Source of the DNA: JAWWOW01 sp033851265
GTDB lineage: Bacteria > Actinomycetota > Actinomycetes > JAWWOW01
Length of the DNA: 64,000 bases
Assembly (NCBI GenBank): GCA_033851265.1
Contig: JAWWOW010000004.1
Span: 1 to 64,000 of the forward strand
Reading direction: 5' to 3'
Part shown: one piece after another, positions 25,011-32,288 of the stretch
Position numbering within the stretch: the first letter of the stretch is position 1
How the letters are laid out: each line of letters begins with the position of its first letter
Position numbers and translations under genes: made by a program
Notes under the pieces: generated by a model
What the model saw: only the letters and a program-made list of their open reading frames with translations
The model's database searches: none
What the model was told of the DNA's origin: nothing

Positions 25011-25059
25011 AACACTACCGTCCGTCAGCAGGAGACGAGCGTGCGACGTCGTACTCATC

Positions 25060-25073
25060 TGACAAGGACGTCA
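25060..25073. promoter_or_regulatory. Degenerate palindrome TGACAAGGACGTCA upstream of the secreted protein gene
   Basis: A 14-bp TGACR-N4-YGTCA match with less symmetry in the centre, 28 bp upstream of the ATG at 25102 and about 65 bp from the perfect site at 24993. It may be a second operator that serves the rightward genes. Confidence 0.45.
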
Positions 25074-25101
25074 GGCGACGTTCACGGAGGGGACCCCAGT
25101 T

Positions 25102-26067
25102 ATGCGCGCACGCAAATCAGTCTGGCTCGGGCTCATCGCGGCCGGAGTACTCAGCACCGGCTCCGCCATGGCAGTGAGCAGCGGTGGCTACGACCCCGAG
25201 CAGCAGGGCTGCACCAAGGCTGCCGACAACACCGATCGGGGTGACCAGGCCGAGCCGGACTGCCGCTCACTCATGTTCAAGGTCTCCGACAAGTCGCACA
25301 CCTACGTCTCGGTCGGGATCCCGCAGACGCCCGAAGGCACGAGCGCGAATGCCGTGGTGCTCTGCCTCGACCTCGGAACGGGCAAGAACAACTGCGCCCG
25401 GGTGGACAAGAAGGGGTTCAAGCCGCTGCCGGCCACCAAGGGCACGAAGCGCGACCCGGGTGAGCTGCACCTCTACTTCGGCGCCGACGACAACCTCGAC
25501 AACGGCGAGCACGACAGCTCCTCCCAGGTCGACAACGGGCCCAGCGACGGTGGGGCCATCGTCGCCAACGTCGCTCCCATGTCGGCACTTGCCTGGCTCA
25601 AATCCGTCACTGGCGACAACGGCAGGCAGTTCCTGCTGACCCACCCGCTTCCGGTTGCTGACGGGGGCTTCGGCTTCTGCGCGGACGGGATCTGCATCAG
25701 TGCGCAGACACAGCAGCGAGTGGCCTACCAGGGCGGCAGCTCGGACCCGAACAAGCACTCGGATGTCTCCAACTACGAGGGCAAGAAGTGGGACCCGCGG
25801 AGCTGCGGTGGCCCGAGCGACAAGTACAAGGACTGCGGCGGTCACCAGCTCAGCTACTGGGAGCACCAGGACGGCACCTATTACGTCGAGCCGGGCGTCC
25901 AGTTCTACGAGGACCCGGACCCGCAGGGTTCGCCGATCGGGCCATACCCGCTTCCTGCGTTCTACGTCGGCACCTGCGGCTTCGTCGCCGGTGGCGGCCC
26001 GGTCAAGGCTCCCAAGTCACCCTTCACCAACTCCGCTGGTCAGCTCCGGGTCGCAACCGGGTGCTAA
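25102..26067 (+). CDS. Secreted Cys-containing protein of unknown function
   Basis: 321 residues. Signal peptide MRARKSVWLGLIAAGVLSTGSAMAV. The mature protein has about ten Cys (GCTKAADN, DCRSLMF, CLDLGTGKNNC, CADGICIS, RSCGG, DCGG, GTCGFVAGG, ATGC at the end), suggesting several disulphides, and is rich in Gly, Asp and Pro. No domain recognised. A good AT-poor ribosome-binding site (GGAGGGG) lies 8-14 bp upstream. The stop overlaps the next gene by 7 bp, so the two are likely made together and may work together on the cell surface. Confidence 0.78.
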   Translation: MRARKSVWLGLIAAGVLSTGSAMAVSSGGYDPEQQGCTKAADNTDRGDQAEPDCRSLMFKVSDKSHTYVSVGIPQTPEGTSANAVVLCLDLGTGKNNCARVDKKGFKPLPATKGTKRDPGELHLYFGADDNLDNGEHDSSSQVDNGPSDGGAIVANVAPMSALAWLKSVTGDNGRQFLLTHPLPVADGGFGFCADGICISAQTQQRVAYQGGSSDPNKHSDVSNYEGKKWDPRSCGGPSDKYKDCGGHQLSYWEHQDGTYYVEPGVQFYEDPDPQGSPIGPYPLPAFYVGTCGFVAGGGPVKAPKSPFTNSAGQLRVATGC

Positions 26068-27677
26068 GGCAGACCAGGGCGGCCGTTGCGGCGGCCGCCC
26101 TGTGCTTGGCCGTTTCCCCAGCACTCACGGCCGCACACGCTGCAACAGATCCTGCGTGTGCGGCGTGGGCGGGACCATGGCACGACGCCACGCACTCGTC
26201 GTCGGTTGATGCCGGGTGTACGCCGATCCGGCCACTGACCGCACGCACGTTGCACCCAGCATGGGTTGCGCACACGGCCGATGCGGTGACCGCCTCGCCG
26301 GTCGTCGTCAACAACACGGTGTACGCCGGCTCGTTCGACGGCACGTTCTACGCCGTTAACGCCAAGACCGGTACGCAGCGGTGGACGTTCAAGCTGACCA
26401 CGACACCAGCGATCGACTTCGGCCGCATCGTGTCGACCGCGACCGTCGTACCGGTCGCGGATCCGACCGCGGCGCATGGGTCACGGCTCGTCGTGATGTT
26501 CGGCGGTGACTCCTCGCTGTGGGCGCTGGATGCCAACACTGGTCGGGAGCTGACGCACATCGACCTCGACCCCCGGGATGCAGCGAAGAAGGCAGCCGAT
26601 AAGGCAGCCGGGAACACTCCCACCGTCGAGGTGATGTCGTCACCGGTTGCTGGCAACGTGCGTGTCGGCAATCGCTCGGAGCAGCGCATCTACGTCGGGT
26701 TCGACGTACACAACCAGTCTGGTGTCGGCCGCACCGGTGTTGTGGCGTTACGGCTGCTCGGCAGCAAAACCGGCAGTTTCTCTTTCCTGCCCGTGTGGAA
26801 GGTCGACCCCGAAACGCGCAGCGTGTATCACGGTGTAGCCGGCCTGACCGAAGGCTCCGGTCACGGGTTCGGTTGCGGTGGTGTGTGGTCTTCGCCGGCT
26901 CTCGACATTGCTGATGGGCTTGTCGTATTCGGTACCTCGAGCTGCAGCAACGCGGAAGATGCCATCGCCGCCGGTGAGAACTTCGCCGAGGAGATGATCG
27001 CCGCACGAGTCGACACCGGGCAGATCGTGTGGTCGTTCCGTCCTGGCAAGAACGCCGCGGACGCTCATCGTGACTACGACTTCGGCGCCTCCCCAAACGT
27101 TTTCACAACGCAGTCCGGCGTGACTCTGGTCGGCGAAGGTCGCAAGGACGCTTGCTACTACGCGCGGTATGCAAAGACAGGTGTGGAGGCATGGCACACC
27201 TGCGCGGGCCAGCCCGGGTACGTGAACCCGGATCTCGCCATTGGTGGCTTCCTCGGGACTCCGGCCGTGGAGACCGATGCGGGGGGCCGGGCCGTGCGCA
27301 TCATCGGGTCCACGGCGATCGCGATACCGAGGTCAGGGCCAGACGCCGGCAAGTCCACGATCGTCGTACGCGCATTCAACCCGTCGAACGGTGCCGTGCT
27401 GTGGCGCTACCGCCTGGCTGGGCCCACCTACGCCTCGGTCGCCGTTGCGGGCGGTGTGGTCTTCGTACCGGACACGTTCACGTCATCGCTCATCGCACTC
27501 AACGCCCAATCCGGCGTACCGCTGGCAGCCGTGCCGGTGTTCGGCGCGCCGTCATCGACACCGGCGATCGTTGGTGACTCGGTGTACGTGACGTCGGGGA
27601 CCGGCGAGCAGGGCCTGCCTATCGGGCAAGTGTCTGCGATCCAGCGACTGACGCTCGGGGGAGCACCTACCGGCTGA
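26061..27677 (+). CDS. Secreted PQQ-type beta-propeller protein
   Basis: 538 residues from GTG 26061, overlapping the preceding stop; the start is fixed by the signal peptide (LRQTRAAVAAAALCLAVSPALTAAHA). Repeats of PQQ-enzyme type appear along the chain (VVVNNTVYAGSFDGTFYAVNAKTGTQRWTF, SSLWALDANTGRELT, ARVDTGQIVWSFRPG, RAFNPSNGAVLWRYRL, SLIALNAQSGVPL). The overall pattern is like quinoprotein alcohol or polyvinyl-alcohol dehydrogenases. A haem c motif (CxxCH) is absent, so either another electron acceptor is used or it is a non-enzymatic propeller. Confidence 0.82.
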   Translation: MLRQTRAAVAAAALCLAVSPALTAAHAATDPACAAWAGPWHDATHSSSVDAGCTPIRPLTARTLHPAWVAHTADAVTASPVVVNNTVYAGSFDGTFYAVNAKTGTQRWTFKLTTTPAIDFGRIVSTATVVPVADPTAAHGSRLVVMFGGDSSLWALDANTGRELTHIDLDPRDAAKKAADKAAGNTPTVEVMSSPVAGNVRVGNRSEQRIYVGFDVHNQSGVGRTGVVALRLLGSKTGSFSFLPVWKVDPETRSVYHGVAGLTEGSGHGFGCGGVWSSPALDIADGLVVFGTSSCSNAEDAIAAGENFAEEMIAARVDTGQIVWSFRPGKNAADAHRDYDFGASPNVFTTQSGVTLVGEGRKDACYYARYAKTGVEAWHTCAGQPGYVNPDLAIGGFLGTPAVETDAGGRAVRIIGSTAIAIPRSGPDAGKSTIVVRAFNPSNGAVLWRYRLAGPTYASVAVAGGVVFVPDTFTSSLIALNAQSGVPLAAVPVFGAPSSTPAIVGDSVYVTSGTGEQGLPIGQVSAIQRLTLGGAPTG

Positions 27678-27686
27678 CGGGTCACG

Positions 27687-28370
27687 TCAGTGCTTTGTCT
27701 TGCTCTCCTTGCCGGTCGGCTGATCCTGCGCGCTGGCGAACAGCAGCGCGAGGAACTTGCCGAACAGATCAGGTGACACGCTGTCGGGATCGATGAGCCG
27801 GTCCAACATGAGCCCTGTGCCGAGGGCCATCAAGATGGTGGCCAGCTCCTCCTTTGGCATCGGCAGCCGGAAGCCCGCCTCGGTGGCATTCGCCTCCATC
27901 AGGTCTGCGGTTGCCGCGCGCAGGTTGCGGTATCGCTGGTTGAACCGCGGTACGAGATCCGGATTGCGGGCCAGGTGCAGGCTGAACTCGTAGCCGAGTA
28001 GATACGACTCACGCTCGCGCTTGTCGTCGCTGCGCGCCATGTAGAGGTCGCCGGCACTCGCGGCTTGTTTCTCCGTCGACTCGTCCCCGCCAACGATGTC
28101 GGCGATGCCCAGTTCTGGCCGGTCGACGCGCTCCTCGATCAACGTTGTGACGAGGTCTTCTTTGCTGTCGAAGTTGCTGTAGACCGCGCCTTTGGTCAGC
28201 CCGGCTTCATCGGCGACGTCATCGAGTGATGCGCCGTTGAAGCCCTTTTGGGCAAAGACCTTGGCCGCGGCATCGAGCAGCCGCTCCCGAGTGAGGGCCT
28301 TCTTCTCATTACGGCTCGGGCCGGTAGTCCGTCGGGGCATGGACTGCATTGTTGTCGGCGCTGTCGACAC
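27687..28370 (-). CDS. TetR-family transcriptional regulator
   Basis: 227 residues from GTG 28370; an ATG at 28349 is an alternative. The N-terminal helix-turn-helix is clear: RERLLDAAAKVFAQKGFNGASLDDVADEAGLTKGAVYSNFDSKEDLV. The C-terminal ligand domain has no recognisable ligand class. A small gene ends 6 bp upstream and is probably co-transcribed. The inverted repeat at 28531-28563 is the likely auto-operator. The divergent P450 operon starts at 28616 and may also be its target. Confidence 0.92.
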   Translation of the reverse strand: MSTAPTTMQSMPRRTTGPSRNEKKALTRERLLDAAAKVFAQKGFNGASLDDVADEAGLTKGAVYSNFDSKEDLVTTLIEERVDRPELGIADIVGGDESTEKQAASAGDLYMARSDDKRERESYLLGYEFSLHLARNPDLVPRFNQRYRNLRAATADLMEANATEAGFRLPMPKEELATILMALGTGLMLDRLIDPDSVSPDLFGKFLALLFASAQDQPTGKESKTKH

Positions 28371-28376
28371 GTGGCC

Positions 28377-28511
28377 TCAGTCCTCGTGCAACAGGCCGAC
28401 CTCGGTCCGCCGGAGTTCCTTGAGGATCCGCTCGGAACGCAGGGCGGCGGCGACCCAATTCAGGGCCTCATCCGCCGGCGTCGGCGTCGGTGAGATGCAG
28501 TTGTCGGTCAT
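28377..28511 (-). CDS. Small 44-aa protein in front of tetR
   Basis: ATG at 28511, stop 28377-28379, 44 residues: MTDNCISPTPTPADEAL then NWVAAALRSERILKELRRTEVGLLHED. It is soluble, with one probable amphipathic helix. GAGGACTGAGG at its end would serve as ribosome-binding site for tetR, 6 bp downstream. I do not recognise it; it may be a small partner of the regulator, or a leader peptide. Confidence 0.55.
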   Translation of the reverse strand: MTDNCISPTPTPADEALNWVAAALRSERILKELRRTEVGLLHED

Positions 28512-28530
28512 GACCGCCTCCGGTCTCTCG

Positions 28531-28563
28531 GATACCGAAGAGTATCGAATACTACTCGGTATC
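28531..28563. promoter_or_regulatory. TetR operator with nested inverted repeats
   Basis: GATACCGA (28531-28538) and TCGGTATC (28556-28563) are perfect inverted repeats, and between them AGTAT-CGA-ATACT (28541-28553) is a second one. The element lies 20 bp upstream of the small leftward gene and 53 bp upstream of the P450 start. Size and symmetry fit binding of two TetR dimers. Confidence 0.65.
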
Positions 28564-28579
28564 TGTCAACCTCCACCTA

Positions 28580-28597
28580 CCTGACACCGGTGTCAGG
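28580..28597. promoter_or_regulatory. Palindrome CCTGACACCGGTGTCAGG upstream of the P450 gene
   Basis: Perfect 18-bp inverted repeat 18 bp before the GTG of the P450 gene. It has the window-wide TGACR-N4-YGTCA form and is different from the neighbouring TetR operator, so the P450 operon may have two layers of control. Confidence 0.7.
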
Positions 28598-28615
28598 CGG
28601 GGCTACGCTCGCCGG

Positions 28616-29875
28616 GTGACTGTGGGGGCTGCCGAACCAACACCTGCTGCTGCGGATCCGCACGCGGAAGAGCTCTTCGACCCGTGCGGTGACGTCGCCA
28701 TCCCCGGCGGCGCGGATACCGCCGACCCCTATCCCGGCTTTGCGGAAGCGCGGGTCACCAGTCCAGTGACGAACGTCGGCCGCGTGTTCGGCGAAGGCAA
28801 AACCGATACCTATTTCGTCGTCACGTACGACGATGTCGATCGCATCCTGCGCGATGAGAAGACGTTCTCCGCGCGGCCGTCCGGTGAGTCGATGCGCGAG
28901 GTCATGGGTTGGACCATCCTCGGCATGGACGGCGAGGAGCACCTGCGCCACCGCTCACTTGTGGCGATGGCGTTCCGGCCCAAGCTCGTCAACAAGTGGG
29001 ACAGCGAGTTGATCCGGCCGCTTGTCCACGAACTCGTCGGCAAGTTCGCGCCCCATGGTCGGGCCGAATTGATCCGCGAGCTCTTCCTCACTTATCCGAT
29101 CCAAGTCATTGCACGCATTCTCGGCCTGCCGGCGGAGGACGGGCCGAAGTTCGAGAACTGGGCTGTCTGGATCATTGCGTCCACCGTCGATCCGGCGAAG
29201 GGCGCGTCCGCTTCCAAGGCGTTGCGTGACTACCTGCTGCCGGTGCTAGCGGAGCGCCGAGCGAACCCTGGCGACGACGTCATCTCGCAGCTGGTTACGG
29301 CCGAGCTGGACGGCGAAAGGCTCTCGGACGAAGAGATACTCCCGTTCCTGCTGTTGTTGATGCCGGCTGCCGGCGAAACGACGTACCGCGCAACGGGCAA
29401 CTTGTTATGGGCCCTGCTGACGCATCCCGAGCAGCTCGAAGCGGTACGACGAGACCGTTCGCTGCTGCGACCGGCGATCGAAGAAGCGCTCCGCTGGGAG
29501 CCACCGCTGCTCATTCTCGCGCGCGAGGCCACCGTCGACACCGAGATTGCCGGAGTGCCGATTCCGAAGGGTTCGCACGTTGCCATCTCGCAAGGTGCGG
29601 CTAATCGCGACCCGAAATTCGCCGCGGATCCTGACACCTACGACATTCATCGCGGCATCCGTGCGCACTTGTCGTTCGGCAACGGCCCGCACATCTGCTT
29701 GGGCATGCATCTAGCGCGTCTCGAGATGAGTGTTGTAGCCGATGCGCTGCTCGACTTGCCGAACCTTCGACTCGACCCGGACGCGATGAACAGCGCAGAG
29801 CCACCGTCGATCCGTGGCATGGCCTTCCGGTCGCCGACGTCGTTGCCGGTTGTGTTCGACCCCGTCAGTTCGTGA
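28616..29875 (+). CDS. Cytochrome P450 monooxygenase
   Basis: 419 residues, GTG start. The haem-binding motif FGNGPHICLGMHLAR puts the axial ligand at C361. The I-helix carries PAAGETTYR, in which Glu replaces the usual Asp of AG-x-D/E-T-T, and the ExxR motif is present in EALRWEPP. The size and lack of a membrane anchor mark a soluble bacterial class I enzyme that needs ferredoxin and reductase from elsewhere; none is nearby. It overlaps the kinase-like gene by 4 bp. The substrate is unknown; the neighbours suggest an alkyl or cyclic compound. Confidence 0.94.
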   Translation: MTVGAAEPTPAAADPHAEELFDPCGDVAIPGGADTADPYPGFAEARVTSPVTNVGRVFGEGKTDTYFVVTYDDVDRILRDEKTFSARPSGESMREVMGWTILGMDGEEHLRHRSLVAMAFRPKLVNKWDSELIRPLVHELVGKFAPHGRAELIRELFLTYPIQVIARILGLPAEDGPKFENWAVWIIASTVDPAKGASASKALRDYLLPVLAERRANPGDDVISQLVTAELDGERLSDEEILPFLLLLMPAAGETTYRATGNLLWALLTHPEQLEAVRRDRSLLRPAIEEALRWEPPLLILAREATVDTEIAGVPIPKGSHVAISQGAANRDPKFAADPDTYDIHRGIRAHLSFGNGPHICLGMHLARLEMSVVADALLDLPNLRLDPDAMNSAEPPSIRGMAFRSPTSLPVVFDPVSS

Positions 29876-30897
29876 GCGATCTCGACGTCGAGGCGCTCGC
29901 ACGCTGGCTCGACGCGAACGCCGTAGGGGAGCGCGGCGCGCCGATCACGACCACCCCGATTGCTGGCGGCGCGTCCAACGAGATCTTCGATGTCCGACGG
30001 GGCGAGGACCGCATGGTTTTGCGGATGGCGCCCGCGACGTCGTCGCCGGATCGTCACCGGTCGATGCTCCGGGAGTACCAAGTGCTCCGCGCTCTCGACG
30101 GCACCGACGTACCGCACGCTGCAGCGATCGCGTCCTGCGCAGATCCGGCTGTCCTTGGTGGCACGTTCGTGCTGATGGCGTACGTCGACGCGTGGTCGCC
30201 GATGACCACGGACGGCTGGCCGGCGCCCTTCGACACCGATCTATCAGCGCGGCATGGGCTTGGTATCCAGCTCGTCGACGGAATTGCGCGGTTGGCACGC
30301 GTCGACTGGCGTGCCCGGGGACTCGACGGCTTCGGGAAGCCCGACGGTTTTCACGAGCGACAGGTCGACCGGTGGGTCGGTCACCTGTCTGACGTGCGAA
30401 CCCGTGAGCTGCCGGGCTTCGACGAGGCGGCGCAGTGGCTTCGTACGAAGCGACCACAGCATTACGAGCCCGGGATCATGCACGGCGACTACCAGTTCGC
30501 GAATGTGATGTTCGAGCACGGCGCACCGGCGCGGCTCGCCGCGATCGTCGACTGGGAGATGACGACCGTGGGCGATCCGCTGCTCGACCTCGGTTGGGTG
30601 ATGACCGGCTGGCCGGCTGACGACGCAGAACCGACGGGGCCGAGCTACGTCGACTACACCGGGCTGCCGACGCGCAGTGAGCTGCTCGAGCACTACTCGA
30701 CAGTGAGCGGGCGACCGGTCGACGACGTCGACTATTACGTGGTGCTTGCTCGATTCAAGCTCGCAGCTGTCCTCGAGGCGCGGTATTCGCGATGGGTGGC
30801 GAGCGGTGCGGACAATCCGAAGGTGGAGGCGTTCGGACCGGTCGTGCTCGGACTAACGCAGTCCGCGGCGGAGCTCGCCCGGTCGACGACCATCTAG
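29872..30897 (+). CDS. APH-type phosphotransferase (ACAD10-like)
   Basis: 341 residues, GTG start overlapping the P450 stop. It has the aminoglycoside-phosphotransferase/choline-kinase fold: GGASNEIFDV nucleotide loop, catalytic HGDYQFANVMF (H204, D206) and IVDWEMTTVGDPLLDLGW (D227). This branch, with the LGW-x-MT-W ending, is the ACAD10/LvaA-like one known to phosphorylate hydroxyacyl-CoAs rather than antibiotics. Coupled to a P450, it may phosphorylate the hydroxyl that the P450 installs. Confidence 0.86.
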   Translation: MSDLDVEALARWLDANAVGERGAPITTTPIAGGASNEIFDVRRGEDRMVLRMAPATSSPDRHRSMLREYQVLRALDGTDVPHAAAIASCADPAVLGGTFVLMAYVDAWSPMTTDGWPAPFDTDLSARHGLGIQLVDGIARLARVDWRARGLDGFGKPDGFHERQVDRWVGHLSDVRTRELPGFDEAAQWLRTKRPQHYEPGIMHGDYQFANVMFEHGAPARLAAIVDWEMTTVGDPLLDLGWVMTGWPADDAEPTGPSYVDYTGLPTRSELLEHYSTVSGRPVDDVDYYVVLARFKLAAVLEARYSRWVASGADNPKVEAFGPVVLGLTQSAAELARSTTI

Positions 30898-30906
30898 GGT
30901 GCGCCC

Positions 30907-31569
30907 ATGAACCGGCAGGAAGCGTGGGACAACGCTCGCTACTACAAGGATTTGATGCCTCCGCGCATCCGAGCGAGCTGGTACCTGCGTCGTGCCAAGA
31001 AGGTCGGGGCATGGCCCGGTGTTGGGGGCCGTCCCTGCGTGGAGGCGATCGATCTCGAGATCGGCGACCGCATCAAGATCTGGTCGACGCACCGCCGCAC
31101 GCTCATTAGCGGGTGGGGGCGCATCCGCATCGGTGACCGCGTGTTCATCAACAGTGGGTCGATGGTCTTCTCGGTCAAGGAGATAACCATCGGCGACGAC
31201 GTCGCACTGTCGAGCGAGGTCTACATCACCGACACCAATAGCCATGGTGTTGAGGGCCGCGAGCCCGTCGTCGCACCGGTGCACATCGGCAGCGGGACGT
31301 GGATCGGAACGCGCGCGGTCATCTTGCCCGGCGTCACCATCGGGCGACGCGTGCTGGTCGCTGCCGGCGCTGTTGTTGCACGCGACGTGCCTGACGACAG
31401 TCTCGTTGGTGGGAACCCCGCCCGGGTCATCCGCGCCTTGGAATACCCACCGGGGTGTCTGCGTGCGTGGCACGACGACCAGTGCTCGTGTCCGTTGAAG
31501 GACGAGGTTTCTGCCTATCTGCGCAGCCACCCCGAGGCAGCGCCGCAGGCGGTCGAAGGCGTCGGTTAG
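30907..31569 (+). CDS. Left-handed beta-helix (hexapeptide) acyltransferase
   Basis: 220 residues. Hexapeptide repeats run from about residue 75 to 175 (RIRIGDRVFINSGSMVFSVKEITIGDDVALSSEVYI, PVHIGSGTWIGTRAVILPGVTIGRRVLVAAGAVV), with the conserved TDTNSHG and VGGNPARVIRAL end of maltose/galactoside-type O-acetyltransferases. It acetylates a sugar or other hydroxyl with acetyl-CoA. The acceptor is unknown. It starts 10 bp after the kinase stop and may be in its operon. Its 3' end overlaps the next convergent gene by 4 bp. Confidence 0.88.
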   Translation: MNRQEAWDNARYYKDLMPPRIRASWYLRRAKKVGAWPGVGGRPCVEAIDLEIGDRIKIWSTHRRTLISGWGRIRIGDRVFINSGSMVFSVKEITIGDDVALSSEVYITDTNSHGVEGREPVVAPVHIGSGTWIGTRAVILPGVTIGRRVLVAAGAVVARDVPDDSLVGGNPARVIRALEYPPGCLRAWHDDQCSCPLKDEVSAYLRSHPEAAPQAVEGVG

Positions 31570-32240
31570 TGGAGCTGTTCCGGCGTACGACGCACTAGCA
31601 ATGCTCCCGTCGCCACGACCCAGACCGAGACCAGGAGCGAGCCGACGAGGAACGGGATCTCGTTGTCGCCTTGGTCCGACGTCAGCAGGTTCATGAATCC
31701 CACGACGATGCACACGGCGCCACCAATGATGCCGAGCACGGCCAGCCACATCGGATAGCGGCCCGCTGAGCGGCGCATGGCCCAGCCGATGAGTAGTGGA
31801 GCGACACCGAGCAGGAAGACCGTGAACGTCGCGAAGAGGGCCGAGCTGGCGTGATCGAGGGCGTTGGTCGACCAGAAGGCGCCGGCTCTGTCGTCGCTGG
31901 ACGCGTCGACGAAGATCTTGGCTTGCTGACGGACACCGAACAGCTCGATGCCGGTCTGGGCGATCGCAATCGTGCCGCCGACTACCACGGCCAGTCGCGC
32001 ACTGCGTTCGACGAAGTCGTCACCGAGGTTGCTCGCAACCGCGATCAGACCCGCGATGACGAGCGCGATCGCGACGATCAACAGCACATCGGCGACGGCG
32101 AACATTGTCGAGTCCGCGATCTTGCGATAGATGACGATGTCCGGGTCGTCGGGATATCTCGGATGAGCCAGATTGCCGACGATCGACAGGACACCGCCCG
32201 CCAGAGTCGCAGCGCCGGCAGACCGAGTAGTGGCTGACAT
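31566..32240 (-). CDS. Integral membrane protein of unknown function
   Basis: 224 residues from ATG 32240 (a GTG at 32249 is possible, but AGGTGG lies at the right distance for the ATG). About six hydrophobic segments: near 9-26, 46-70, 83-103, 129-155, 162-184 and 195-216. It has a DDRAGAFWSTNALDHASSALF loop in the middle. No family recognised with certainty; DUF4386-like actinobacterial proteins look similar. Confidence 0.7.
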   Translation of the reverse strand: MSATTRSAGAATLAGGVLSIVGNLAHPRYPDDPDIVIYRKIADSTMFAVADVLLIVAIALVIAGLIAVASNLGDDFVERSARLAVVVGGTIAIAQTGIELFGVRQQAKIFVDASSDDRAGAFWSTNALDHASSALFATFTVFLLGVAPLLIGWAMRRSAGRYPMWLAVLGIIGGAVCIVVGFMNLLTSDQGDNEIPFLVGSLLVSVWVVATGALLVRRTPEQLH

Positions 32241-32288
32241 GGCGCCCACCTAACCGTGTCGTCGACGTGCGCGGTAGGGCGGTCGGCG

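Noticed and set aside
27675..27689. CTGACG-GGTCA-CGTCAG between the PQQ gene and tetR, resembling the shared palindrome
   Set aside because: The spacer gives a 15-bp core (5 bp in the middle, not 4) and it lies between two gene ends rather than at a promoter. Not counted as an operator.
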